This document shows, piece after piece, positions 25,809 through 34,491 of a DNA stretch of 64,000 bases. The translations under genes were made by a program, and so were the position numbers. The notes beneath the pieces are model-generated. The model had not been told where the DNA came from, searched no databases, and saw nothing but the letters and a program-made list of their open reading frames with translations. Source of the DNA: Danxiaibacter flavus. Its GTDB lineage: Bacteria; Bacteroidota; Bacteroidia; Chitinophagales; Chitinophagaceae. Each line of letters opens with the position of its first letter. The first letter of the stretch is position 1. The DNA lies in contig NZ_JAULBC010000001.1 of NCBI RefSeq assembly GCF_041060425.1, forward strand, positions 124,001 through 188,000. The letters run 5' to 3'.

Positions 25809-28199
25809 TTACTCATTGCGTAGCCCTGTTGCCGGATTTGCATTGGCCACCTTAATAATCTGGGAACTGATGGTAAGTATGACCAAAAGGAACACGCTCA
25901 GGAATGCGAGAGATAACGTACCCGCGCCTATGCTTACCCTGTTGGCGAAAAAGTTCAGGAAGATATAGCCCAGCACATAGCCTATGGGTAAGGCAATCAG
26001 TCCGGCTATAAACACCAGTTTGATGAATGCTTTGGAAAGAAGAAGCACGATGCTGCGTATTTCTGCACCCATTACTTTGCGGATCACTATTTCCTTTCTG
26101 CGGGTTTCAGTTGTGTATACCGCAATGCCGAGCATACCCAGGCATGCAATGGATATGGTCATGATGGCAAGGAAGCCCAGGAAAGATATGGTGCTCCATT
26201 GCAGGTTTTCATCATAAATTTCTTTATCGAGCCATCCATATACAAATGGCTGTCCGGTGTTGGTCTTTTTCCATAGTTGTGCAATTCTGTCAACGATGTA
26301 GTCTTTATTTGCAGACGGTGCCACGCGAATGTTCAGGTATTTAAATTCCTGCGGATTATAGCGCAGCAGCAACGGTGTAATGGGGAACGAAAAAGATCTG
26401 AAGTAAAAATCTTTCACAACTGCGGATACAGTTACTCTGGCCGAATCATCCATTAAGATGGTTTGTCCGACTGCGGACCGGGGCGAACCCAGCTTTAATA
26501 AGGCAGCTGCTTTTTCATTAATCACAACATATCTTTCAGTGCTGTCAGTCGTTTTCAGCTGAAGATTTCCTGCGAGCACTTTTAGTTGCATGTCAGGCAC
26601 AAAATCATTGTCGGTGAAATAATAATCCGCATCAATAATGTTTTCGTCGCCTTCTTTTTTTGTCCGGACGGTCCCTGTGGTGTATTTGCCGAGGTTGGTT
26701 GACGTGCCGGAAACTAATTCGACACCGCTCATATTCCTGATGTCGTTTGCCAATATTTTATAAGGGGCTCCGCTTAATGGAATATTGAGTACATTTTTTG
26801 CATTAAAGCCATGATCTGCATTTGCTGAAAAAGTGAATTGCCTGTAAAATACCAGCATAAACACGATGGTGAAAATGGACAGCGAGAACTGGAACACCAA
26901 CAATATTTTACGGAAGCTGTTGCCGCCAAATAATTTAACGGTAAACAGATTTTTAAGCACTTCCACCGGTTTAAAAGCGGATAAAGCCAGCGCAGGAACT
27001 ATGCCTGCGAGTAATCCAATGAATAAACAAAAGGCGATAAGTGCAAGTAATAGCGTGTAATCAAAATGAAACTGCGGAATGAATTCTGCGCTAAAGGGAG
27101 CATAGGTGATCGTTACTGAAAGCAGGAAGTATGCTACTATTAATGAAAGAAATGATAATACTATTGCTTCTGTAATAAATTGACCAAAGATCTGCCTGCG
27201 TGATGCTCCGGAAATCTTTCTGACGCCTACTTCTTTCGCGCGGTTGAGCGATCTGGCTATAGAAAGATTGGTATAGTTGAAGCAGGCGGAAAGCAGTACG
27301 ATAAACCCGATGCCAATAGCTGCCAGCATTTTTCCGCGGGATGTGCCCTTATCAATCGAAAATGCAAGTTCTTCGCCTGGGGTAATTTCTGACAACGACT
27401 GTGTGTCGAATTGAATTGTTTGTTTTGAATCAGTACCGGCCAGCTTATTCACGGTGTTAGTAATCCGCGAAAGTACACCATGCAATTGCTGTCTGTTTGC
27501 CTGTTCTTTCAATAGCAGGTATGTATATCCGGAAATGGCGTTTTGCCAGTCGTTTTGAATGGAAGACAGCCGGCCTGTTTTTTCAAGTAAAGGAACTGCG
27601 AGTATAGAAGCATATGCCTCAAATGAAAGATGCGATTTGCGCTTGTCTTCTTTCAGCACACCAGTTACGGTAAAATTTCCGAGTCGGTCGAATGAAATAT
27701 TCTTACCAACGGCTTCCTCATTGCCGAAATAGCGTATGGCGGTCGCTTTGCTTATTACTATGCTGTTAGGTGTATTTAAAAGTTCTGATCTGTTTCCTTC
27801 TTCCAGTTCATACCCGAAAATGTCAAAGAAAGACTGGTTGGTAAATGCACCGTTTACATGCAGGCGCCTGTCGCCGACATTGCCTTCATCTTTTAATGAG
27901 GGATATAGTTCTGCTGTTTTTTCAATAACATTTTTTTCCTTTTCCAGTGTTTCAGCCAAAGGCAAAGGAGTACTTGCCATCCGTAATTTGTTGCCCTGCT
28001 GATCTCTTACCTCGGAAATAACGCGATAGGTCCTGTTCACAAACGGATGAAATTTGTCGTAGCTCAAATCTTCCTTTACGCTCATAATGATGATAAGGCC
28101 GAGCGACATGCTCAGCCCCAATCCAAAAATATTGATGAACGAAAACAGCTTGTGTTTCGCAATATTTCTAAGCGCGATCCGTATATAGTTGAATAGCAT
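25809..28199 (-). CDS. FtsX/MacB-type ABC transporter permease (paralogue 7, divergent)
   Basis: 796 residues, same two-fold layout but the most divergent member: coupling motifs KEVGVRKISGA and KEIVIRKVMGA, and tail NPATGLRNE instead of NPVKSLRTE. N-terminus MLFNYIRIALRNIAKHKLF. No sigma-54-like element was seen upstream; the 429-bp gap before it is filled with short repeats. It may therefore be controlled separately from paralogues 6 and 8. Confidence 0.92.
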   Translation of the reverse strand: MLFNYIRIALRNIAKHKLFSFINIFGLGLSMSLGLIIIMSVKEDLSYDKFHPFVNRTYRVISEVRDQQGNKLRMASTPLPLAETLEKEKNVIEKTAELYPSLKDEGNVGDRRLHVNGAFTNQSFFDIFGYELEEGNRSELLNTPNSIVISKATAIRYFGNEEAVGKNISFDRLGNFTVTGVLKEDKRKSHLSFEAYASILAVPLLEKTGRLSSIQNDWQNAISGYTYLLLKEQANRQQLHGVLSRITNTVNKLAGTDSKQTIQFDTQSLSEITPGEELAFSIDKGTSRGKMLAAIGIGFIVLLSACFNYTNLSIARSLNRAKEVGVRKISGASRRQIFGQFITEAIVLSFLSLIVAYFLLSVTITYAPFSAEFIPQFHFDYTLLLALIAFCLFIGLLAGIVPALALSAFKPVEVLKNLFTVKLFGGNSFRKILLVFQFSLSIFTIVFMLVFYRQFTFSANADHGFNAKNVLNIPLSGAPYKILANDIRNMSGVELVSGTSTNLGKYTTGTVRTKKEGDENIIDADYYFTDNDFVPDMQLKVLAGNLQLKTTDSTERYVVINEKAAALLKLGSPRSAVGQTILMDDSARVTVSAVVKDFYFRSFSFPITPLLLRYNPQEFKYLNIRVAPSANKDYIVDRIAQLWKKTNTGQPFVYGWLDKEIYDENLQWSTISFLGFLAIMTISIACLGMLGIAVYTTETRRKEIVIRKVMGAEIRSIVLLLSKAFIKLVFIAGLIALPIGYVLGYIFLNFFANRVSIGAGTLSLAFLSVFLLVILTISSQIIKVANANPATGLRNE

Positions 28200-28628
28200 A
28201 TTTTAGGTATCAGGTGTCAGGTATCAGCTATTAGCTATCAGCTTTAGGCCGGCCTGTTTTTTTCTTTTATACTAACTGCAATTTTTTTTCTCTTTCTTTA
28301 TTCTTCTATACAACTAGTGAATAGTGAATAGTCAATGGTGAAGGATACAAACTGGCTGAGTAAATGTATACAGCTCTAGCCACGATGGACCTCCGGTGTA
28401 ACTTCTTGTACGCCCTTATATACCTTATACGGTTCAAAAAACTTCGCTTCGGTCAGCTTTAGGCTTGGGCTTTAAGCTTTATCAGTTGTCAACAAAGAAA
28501 CGTTGGCGTGGCCGACACCTTACTTCTATGTCCTTCTCTCTTACATATTTTACGCGTCTTACCCGTCTTACATGTCTTACTATCTTACGGTCTTACTGTC
28601 TTACGGTCTTACTGTCTTACGGTCTTCT
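28200..28628. other. Repeat-filled intergenic region between permeases 7 and 8
   Basis: No gene seen. In order: AGGTATCAGGTGTCAGG units (28206-28226), AGCTATTAG/AGCTATCAG units (28227-28246), ATAGTGAATAGTCAATGG (about 28320-28340), a GGCTTTAGG block (28457-28480) and a GTAAGAC array (28535-28628, minus). Confidence 0.75.
28535..28628 (-). repeat. GTAAGAC array 8, abutting the stop of permease 8
   Basis: Minus strand after TAA: AGAAGACCGTAAGACAGTAA, then more 8-bp units, then 10-bp units (GTAAGACATG, GTAAGACGG, GTAAGACGC), ending GTAAGAGAG. Sense to permease 8. Confidence 0.9.
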
Positions 28629-31073
28629 TTATTCCGTCCTCAAACTCTTCACCGGGTTATTCAGTGCGGCCTTTATTGCCTGGAAGCTGATTGTTGCCAG
28701 TGCAATAAACAATGCGAGCACAGCGGCCAGCGCAAAGATCCACCAGGTTATGTCAGTGCGGTAGGCAAAATTCTGTAGCCACTTATTCATAAAGAACCAG
28801 GATACCGGTGCTGCAATAATAAATGCGATGGCTACCAGTTTCATAAAGTCTTTTGAAAGCAATTGAACGATGCCGTTCACGCTTGCACCAAGTACTTTTC
28901 TGATGCCAATCTCTTTTGTCCTTTGTTCCGCTATAAAAGTAACCAATCCAAACAATCCAAGGCAAGCGATAAAGATGGCGAGTGTAGAAAAGATCAGCGC
29001 GATTTTTCCTGCACGCTGTTCAGCACGGTACATTTCATCAAATGAATCATCAAGAAAGCGGTAGCTGAACGGCATGCCGGGGGCCATTGACTTCCATTTA
29101 TTTTCTATGGTAGGGATTAGGGAAGAAATATTGCCGGCATTTACCCTGAAAGAAGCTAAACCATAACTTCTTTGCAGTTTAAAGCACAAAGGTCCTACTG
29201 TCTGTCTAAGCGATTCGTAGTTGAAATTTCTTACTACTCCTAATATGGTATAAGAAATCTTTTGCTGACTGTCCAAATTCATTGTATACAGCTTTTTACC
29301 GACAGGATTATCCATTCCAAGTATTTTTGCCGTAGCTTCATTGATGAGCATGCCGGATGAATCAGAGCCAAAATCCCTTGAAAAGTTCCGCCCTTTAACT
29401 ACATCCATTCCCATTGTTTCCAGGTAGTCGTAGTCAACATCCCAAACCTGCATATTAAATCCGTTGTGTACATCCATTACAGCTTCAGTCGAAAAAGAGT
29501 TGTCGCTGCGGCTGGAGGATGATACCGGCAAAAATCCGCTTATGGTGCCTTTTTTTACGCCCGGTAAATGTTCAACATCATTCTTGAATGCCTGTACATT
29601 ATTGCCGAGGTTATAAGCATCGTTAATAATTAATACCTGGTTTTTATTGAACCCGATGTTTTTATTTTGAATGAAGCTGAGCTGGCGATAAATAACAATA
29701 GTGCCAATAATAAGAACGATTGAAATGAAGAACTGGAACACAACCAATACGCTTCTTAATGTACCGCTTTTTGATCCCATTTTCAATTTACCTTTCAATA
29801 CTTCAATCGGTTTGAAAGCAGACAGGAACAATGCAGGGTAACTACCCGCCAGCAAGCCGACAATAATAGGCAGGGCAAAAAGCAAGGGAAAGATCACCGG
29901 TGAGAAGATATTTATAAAAGAGATGTCTTTGCCAGCAATTTCGTTGAACGCATGCAGAACTGAATACACGAGTAAAATAGCCAGCATCAATGAGAATAAA
30001 GTCATCATAACAGATTCGGTTAAGAATTGTGCAATGAGTTCCTTCCGTTTTGATCCCAGCACTTTTCTTACGCCAACTTCTTTTGCACGACCGGCAGATC
30101 TTGCTGTGGTAAGATTCATAAAATTCACACAGGCTATCAGCAGGATAAATAATGCAACTGCTGAAAAGATATAAACGTACTGCACATTGCCGCTGGGACT
30201 TAATTCAAACATCCTGTCTGAATAAAGGTGAATTTTGGTGAGCGGCATCAAAGAATAATTTATTCTATTGCCGGTATGCTCAAATTCTTCAATGCTGTTG
30301 ATCTGCATGTATTGCTTGGCCTGCGGCAAAACATATTTGTTGAGGTATTGACGCAGGAATAATTTTTCAAATGCCTTATAATCCACACCTGGCTTCAAAA
30401 GAAGATAGGTATGAAAGTTATGACTGAGGTAATCTCCCCATTGAGGATAGGGGGCGTTCTTCATTGAAAAAAGGAAATCGAAATTAAAATGCGAATTTGC
30501 GGGAATGTCCTTTATTACCGCCGTGATTTTAAACGGTGTCAGGGTGGGATTGTCATTTTTTACTTCAACAGTTTTTCCAATAACGTCAGTCGTTCCAAAA
30601 TACTTTTTTGCTGTGCTTGCAGTTATGACAACTGCGTTGGGCTCGTTCAATGCAATTTTGGTATCCCCTTTTAGTGCCGGTAATGTGAATACGTTAAACA
30701 ATGTTGAGTCTGCAAATGCGATTCGTTCCTCATTGATGTAATCATTGCCTTTTTTGATAAACCTGTTGCCGCTGGACGCATAAATACGGGCGAAATCTTC
30801 CACCTGGGGATAATCTTTTTTCAACGCAGCACCCATCATGTCTGAGCTCACCGGCATGTGCGCTTCTGTTCCGTTAAATAGCAGATCGCTGTTGATGCGG
30901 AAAATTCTGTCTGCTTTCACATTGTATTTATCGAAGCTCAGTTCGTCTGTCACATAAAGGGCTATCAGCAGGAAGCAGGCAAGACCAATAGCCAGGCCTG
31001 TTATATTTACAATGGAGAAGGTCTTATTCTTCATAAGGTTCCTCCAGGAGATCTTCAGATAATTCTTAAACAT
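28629..31073 (-). CDS. FtsX/MacB-type ABC transporter permease (paralogue 8)
   Basis: 814 residues, the longest paralogue; coupling motifs KEVGVRKVLGS and KEIGIRKVLGA, tail NPVKSLRTE. N-terminus MFKNYLKISWRNLMKNKTF. A TGGCA-containing element (31141-31156) and the GTGTCCGG motif (31207-31248) lie upstream, in the same order as for paralogue 6. Confidence 0.93.
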   Translation of the reverse strand: MFKNYLKISWRNLMKNKTFSIVNITGLAIGLACFLLIALYVTDELSFDKYNVKADRIFRINSDLLFNGTEAHMPVSSDMMGAALKKDYPQVEDFARIYASSGNRFIKKGNDYINEERIAFADSTLFNVFTLPALKGDTKIALNEPNAVVITASTAKKYFGTTDVIGKTVEVKNDNPTLTPFKITAVIKDIPANSHFNFDFLFSMKNAPYPQWGDYLSHNFHTYLLLKPGVDYKAFEKLFLRQYLNKYVLPQAKQYMQINSIEEFEHTGNRINYSLMPLTKIHLYSDRMFELSPSGNVQYVYIFSAVALFILLIACVNFMNLTTARSAGRAKEVGVRKVLGSKRKELIAQFLTESVMMTLFSLMLAILLVYSVLHAFNEIAGKDISFINIFSPVIFPLLFALPIIVGLLAGSYPALFLSAFKPIEVLKGKLKMGSKSGTLRSVLVVFQFFISIVLIIGTIVIYRQLSFIQNKNIGFNKNQVLIINDAYNLGNNVQAFKNDVEHLPGVKKGTISGFLPVSSSSRSDNSFSTEAVMDVHNGFNMQVWDVDYDYLETMGMDVVKGRNFSRDFGSDSSGMLINEATAKILGMDNPVGKKLYTMNLDSQQKISYTILGVVRNFNYESLRQTVGPLCFKLQRSYGLASFRVNAGNISSLIPTIENKWKSMAPGMPFSYRFLDDSFDEMYRAEQRAGKIALIFSTLAIFIACLGLFGLVTFIAEQRTKEIGIRKVLGASVNGIVQLLSKDFMKLVAIAFIIAAPVSWFFMNKWLQNFAYRTDITWWIFALAAVLALFIALATISFQAIKAALNNPVKSLRTE

Positions 31074-31140
31074 AAGTCAGTTTTTATTACATACCGGGTA
31101 ACCGGCCCGGCTTGAAATACCGGGTAGGCATTAAGCAGTA

Positions 31141-31156
31141 TGGCAAATGTATGCCA
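31141..31156 (-). promoter_or_regulatory. Sigma-54-like element upstream of permease 8 (spacing one base short)
   Basis: Minus strand TGGCATACATTTGCCA. Both TGGCA and TTGC boxes are present but the GG-to-GC spacing is 9 instead of 10. The site is a near-palindrome, so an operator is an alternative reading. The 15-mer AATGTATGCCACATT at 31146 recurs at 42542. Confidence 0.35.
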
Positions 31157-31206
31157 CATTTTAAGTTAATGATTATCAGCAAGTAATGTGTTTGTTTTTG
31201 AACCGG

Positions 31207-31248
31207 GTGTCCGGTTTTGATACAGTGGCTGTGTTGTTACGATACAGC
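31207..31248 (-). promoter_or_regulatory. Upstream motif GTGTCCGG with two GTTNYGATAC repeats (site C)
   Basis: GTGTCCGGTTTTGATACA then GTTACGATAC, with repeat starts 22 bp apart exactly as in site A (19454-19494). About 50 bp beyond the TGGCA element. Confidence 0.5.
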
Positions 31249-31257
31249 AGGTTGCAC

Positions 31258-31302
31258 GCAGCGAGCGCAAAGAAGCAGCGACGCAACGAAAAAGCCTTTG
31301 GC
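31258..31302 (+). repeat. 45-bp direct repeat, copy 1
   Basis: GCAGCGAGCGCAAAGAAGCA, then GCGACGCAACGAAAAAGC, TTTGGC. Copy 2 at 31346-31390 differs at about six positions. G/C-rich and unlike the flanks. Confidence 0.85.
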
Positions 31303-31345
31303 ACCAACGACATTGTTAATTACGCATTTCCGCGGTCGGTTTCAG

Positions 31346-31390
31346 GCGGCGAGCGCGAAGAAGCAGCGGCGCAGCGAAAAAGCATTTGGC
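31346..31390 (+). repeat. 45-bp direct repeat, copy 2
   Basis: GCGGCGAGCGCGAAGAAGCA, GCGGCGCAGCGAAAAAGC, TTTGGC. See copy 1 at 31258-31302. Confidence 0.85.
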
Positions 31391-31486
31391 GTCACTGGCA
31401 TTTTCAATTTTCAATTTTCAATTACGCATAACATTTGCACATCCCCCGCTTTCGCACGGCTTAGCTCCTGCATTTATGCACGCTTC

Positions 31487-31517
31487 TTTGTGCATTTGTC
31501 ATATTTACCTAGGTTTG
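31487..31517 (+). promoter_or_regulatory. Bacteroidota-type promoter of ftsK (TTTG-N19-TAGGTTTG)
   Basis: TTTG at 31487-31490, 19 bp spacer, TAGGTTTG at 31510-31517. Exact match to the -33/-7 pattern; transcription would start about 10 bp before the ATG at 31535. Confidence 0.75.
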
Positions 31518-31534
31518 TACGTTATCAATTATAT

Positions 31535-34231
31535 ATGGCAAACAGGTTAAAAAAGAAAACACCTCCTCCACCCAACCCGGATGAATTGAAACCGGAAAAA
31601 GAAGCACAGGTTACGGTGACGGAAGTGGTGAAGGATGAAAGAACTCAAAAAATTGCAGGTGCGGTAAGCCTGCTCTTCTCTATATTTTTATTCATTGCAT
31701 TTGCTTCCTACCTCTTTACATGGAAGCAGGATCAGGATAAAGTATTTCAATTTGGAATAAAAATTTTCAGCACTGACGATGTTCAGGTCCGCAATCTGCT
31801 TGGTGTTTTAGGCGCATATGTTTCGCATATTTTTATTTACAAAGGATTTGGTGTTGCATCATTTTTGTTTTGTACAGTCTTCTTTGTGCTGGGCGTAAAT
31901 CTGCTGGTTGGAAAAAAAGTCTTCAGTCTTGTGCGCAACATTAAATACCTGATTATTGGATTGTTGGTGTTGAGTGTTGCCTTTGCATTTTTTACAGGCA
32001 GACTTGAGTTCCCGTTTGGCGGTGCGGTAGGAGAGATGATGAATGCCTGGCTGATCAAATGGATTGGTCGCGTTGGAACAGGCTTCGTTCTTGGGCTCGC
32101 CGCTGTGAGTTATTTTATCTGGCGGTTTAACCCAACCATCAAATGGCCTGAAAGAACTGTAAAACCTGCCGTTGCAGAAGATGCAGTAGGCGAAGAAGTT
32201 CCACCGGTAATTGAAAAGAAACGAAGAAGAGGTAAAGAGGAAATTGTTGCAGCTGAGCCTGAAGAAGAAATGGTTCCGTTGGAGAAAGCAGAAAAAGGTT
32301 TTGGCAGCAATAATAAGTTGAAGAAAGATGGCAAGGGTGTGGTTGTGATTATGCCTAAAGATGATGAAGAGGTTGCTGACCCCATGACTGAATTTGATGT
32401 GATAGAAAGAGATGAGCCGCGCGTTGAAATAAATGATCTGTATAAAAATGGAATCCCCGAGGACGAGGACGAAGATGTTGTGGAGGAAGAGGTAGAAGAA
32501 GAGTGGCAGGAGGACGAATTCCCGTTGGAATTAAAAGAAACTGCAGAAGACGAGGAATCGGAAGAAGAGTCGTTACCGGTTACCCGGCCTGAGAGAGACC
32601 CCCTGAAGATCAAGTTTAACGACAAGATCGACATGGAGCTTGAGATCCAGGAAACAAAAGATAATCACCTAAATGAAACAGCCGAAGAAGATGGAAAGCC
32701 GGCTGCCAGAAAAGGTTCGTTGGAAACCTTGTATGAACCAACACTTGAGTTAAGCGACTATCAGCTCCCTTCCCTTGAATTGCTGGAGACACATGGTAGC
32801 GAAAAGATCGTGCATGATCCTGCTGAACTGGAAGCCAACAAGAACCAGATTATTGCTACGCTGAAGAACTATGATATCGCTATTCAGCGCATAGCCGCTA
32901 CCGTTGGACCAACCGTAACATTGTATGAAATCGTGCCGGCGCCCGGTGTGCGTATCAGCCGTATTAAAAACCTGGAAGATGATATTGCATTAAGCCTGGC
33001 TGCGTTAGGCATCCGTATCATTGCGCCTATTCCGGGTAAAGGTACCATCGGTATTGAGGTGCCGAATGTGCGTAAGACCGTGGTTAGTATGAAAACCTTG
33101 CTGGCGAGTGATAAATTCCAAAGCAATGCTTTTTCATTACCTATCGCAATTGGTAAAAAGATCGACAACGAAAACTTTATCGTGGACCTTGCGAGTATGC
33201 CGCACTTATTGATGGCCGGTGCTACGGGACAGGGTAAATCTGTTGGTATCAATACGCTGCTGGTTTCCTTGTTGTACAAGAAACATCCTTCTCAACTGAA
33301 GTTTGTTTTGGTGGATCCTAAGAAGGTGGAATTGAGTTTGTACCGCACAATAGAAAATCATTTTCTTGCAAAATTGCCTGGTGAAGAAGAAGCAATTATT
33401 ACCGATACAAAGAAAGTAATCAACACATTGAACGCTTTGTGTATTGAAATGGATAACCGTTATGACTTGTTGAAAGAAGCCGGTTGCCGTAACATTAAAG
33501 AGTACAATGAAAAATTCACCAAGCGTAAACTGAATCCGCAAAGAGGTCACCAGTATCTTCCTTTCATCGTGCTTGTAGTGGATGAGTTTGCCGATCTTAT
33601 TATGACTGCAGGTAAAGAGGTGGAAATGCCAATTGCCCGTCTGGCGCAATTAGCACGTGCGGTGGGTATTCACCTGATCATCGCTACACAAAGACCTTCA
33701 GTAAATATCATCACAGGTACCATTAAGGCGAACTTCCCGGCGCGTATTGCGTTCAAGGTTTCTTCGAAAATTGACAGCCGTACAATTCTTGATGCAGGCG
33801 GCGCGGAGCAACTGATTGGGAAGGGTGATATGTTGATCAGCTATAACGGTGAAATCACGCGTTTGCAGTGCGCCTTTGTTGATACTCCTGAAGTGGAACA
33901 CATCTGTGAATTCATTGGTGATCAGCAAGGTTATCCGCAAGCATTCTTACTTCCGGAATATGTGGATGAGAAGGAAGCCGGAGATAGAGAGCTTGATCTG
34001 GGTGACCGTGATCCTTTGTTTGAAGATGCGGCGAAACTGATCGTCGCTAACCAAATGGGCAGTACATCCTTAATTCAAAGAAGAATGAAACTGGGATACA
34101 ACCGCGCGGGCCGTCTGATGGATCAGCTGGAAGCCGCCGGCATCGTAGGCCCGAACCTCGGCAGCAAAGCCCGCGAAGTGCTGGTAAAAACAGACAGCGA
34201 GTTAATGGAAATACTGGATATGATGGCGTAG
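31535..34231 (+). CDS. ftsK: DNA translocase FtsK
   Basis: 898 residues from MANRLKKKTPPPPNPDELK; the open frame runs further upstream to 31217 but that part is made of repeats and precedes the promoter. N-terminal membrane domain with about four segments (residues 40-190), a very acidic linker (190-430, runs such as EDEDEDVVEEEVEEE), then the RecA-like motor: Walker A GATGQGKS at about 562, Walker B LVVDEFADL near 681, and a C-terminal gamma winged helix ending near RRMKLGYNRAGRLMDQLE. Pumps DNA at the septum and activates XerCD at dif in known systems. Confidence 0.95.
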   Translation: MANRLKKKTPPPPNPDELKPEKEAQVTVTEVVKDERTQKIAGAVSLLFSIFLFIAFASYLFTWKQDQDKVFQFGIKIFSTDDVQVRNLLGVLGAYVSHIFIYKGFGVASFLFCTVFFVLGVNLLVGKKVFSLVRNIKYLIIGLLVLSVAFAFFTGRLEFPFGGAVGEMMNAWLIKWIGRVGTGFVLGLAAVSYFIWRFNPTIKWPERTVKPAVAEDAVGEEVPPVIEKKRRRGKEEIVAAEPEEEMVPLEKAEKGFGSNNKLKKDGKGVVVIMPKDDEEVADPMTEFDVIERDEPRVEINDLYKNGIPEDEDEDVVEEEVEEEWQEDEFPLELKETAEDEESEEESLPVTRPERDPLKIKFNDKIDMELEIQETKDNHLNETAEEDGKPAARKGSLETLYEPTLELSDYQLPSLELLETHGSEKIVHDPAELEANKNQIIATLKNYDIAIQRIAATVGPTVTLYEIVPAPGVRISRIKNLEDDIALSLAALGIRIIAPIPGKGTIGIEVPNVRKTVVSMKTLLASDKFQSNAFSLPIAIGKKIDNENFIVDLASMPHLLMAGATGQGKSVGINTLLVSLLYKKHPSQLKFVLVDPKKVELSLYRTIENHFLAKLPGEEEAIITDTKKVINTLNALCIEMDNRYDLLKEAGCRNIKEYNEKFTKRKLNPQRGHQYLPFIVLVVDEFADLIMTAGKEVEMPIARLAQLARAVGIHLIIATQRPSVNIITGTIKANFPARIAFKVSSKIDSRTILDAGGAEQLIGKGDMLISYNGEITRLQCAFVDTPEVEHICEFIGDQQGYPQAFLLPEYVDEKEAGDRELDLGDRDPLFEDAAKLIVANQMGSTSLIQRRMKLGYNRAGRLMDQLEAAGIVGPNLGSKAREVLVKTDSELMEILDMMA

Positions 34232-34304
34232 GAAGACCGTAAGACCGTAAGATCGTAAGACATGTAAGACGCGTAAGACAGTAAGATGGTAAGACGCGTA
34301 AGAG
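34232..34304 (+). repeat. GTAAGAC array abutting the ftsK stop
   Basis: Begins GAAGACCGTAAGACCGTAAG right after TAG; ends GTAAGAGGG. Sense to ftsK. Forms an inverted pair with 34452-34491. Confidence 0.9.
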
Positions 34305-34353
34305 GGCTGTTGAAGGTGAGGCACCAAATCTTTTTGCGGGTATAAAAATTATC

Positions 34354-34412
34354 AAAAAAGAAGAGTGTAAGGGATGCGTTTTTTAACCTCCAATCTTACC
34401 CTCTTTTTTTCT
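34354..34412. terminator. Probable bidirectional terminator between ftsK and the Kir gene
   Basis: AAAAAAGAAGAGTGTAAG and CTTACCCTCTTTTTTT form an imperfect stem with A-run and T-run on either side, suited to both converging genes. Confidence 0.6.
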
Positions 34413-34451
34413 TGCTATATACATCATAAGAAAGACAGTGCAACATCCTAA

Positions 34452-34491
34452 CCCTCTTACGGTCTTACTGTCTTACGATCTTACGGTCTTT
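34452..34491 (-). repeat. GTAAGAC array abutting the stop of the Kir gene
   Basis: Minus strand after TAA: AAAGACCGTAAGATCGTAAG, then 8-bp units to GTAAGAGGG. Same start and end motifs as the ftsK array. Confidence 0.9.

Larger units (their letters stand above)
31074..31534. other. Divergent promoter region of permease 8 and ftsK
   Basis: No gene seen. Holds the permease 8 control elements, a 45-bp direct repeat (31258-31302 and 31346-31390), AATTG repeats at 31398-31425, a CATTTGCACA stretch near 31435 and the ftsK promoter. Confidence 0.7.

Noticed and set aside
28200..28450. Sigma-54-like promoter for permease 7
   Set aside because: No TGGCA-type -24 element or GTGTYCGG motif was found there.
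31217..31534. 106-codon N-terminal extension of ftsK
   Set aside because: Composed of repeats, lies upstream of a perfect TTTG-N19-TAGGTTTG promoter, and FtsK starts normally at MANRLKKK.
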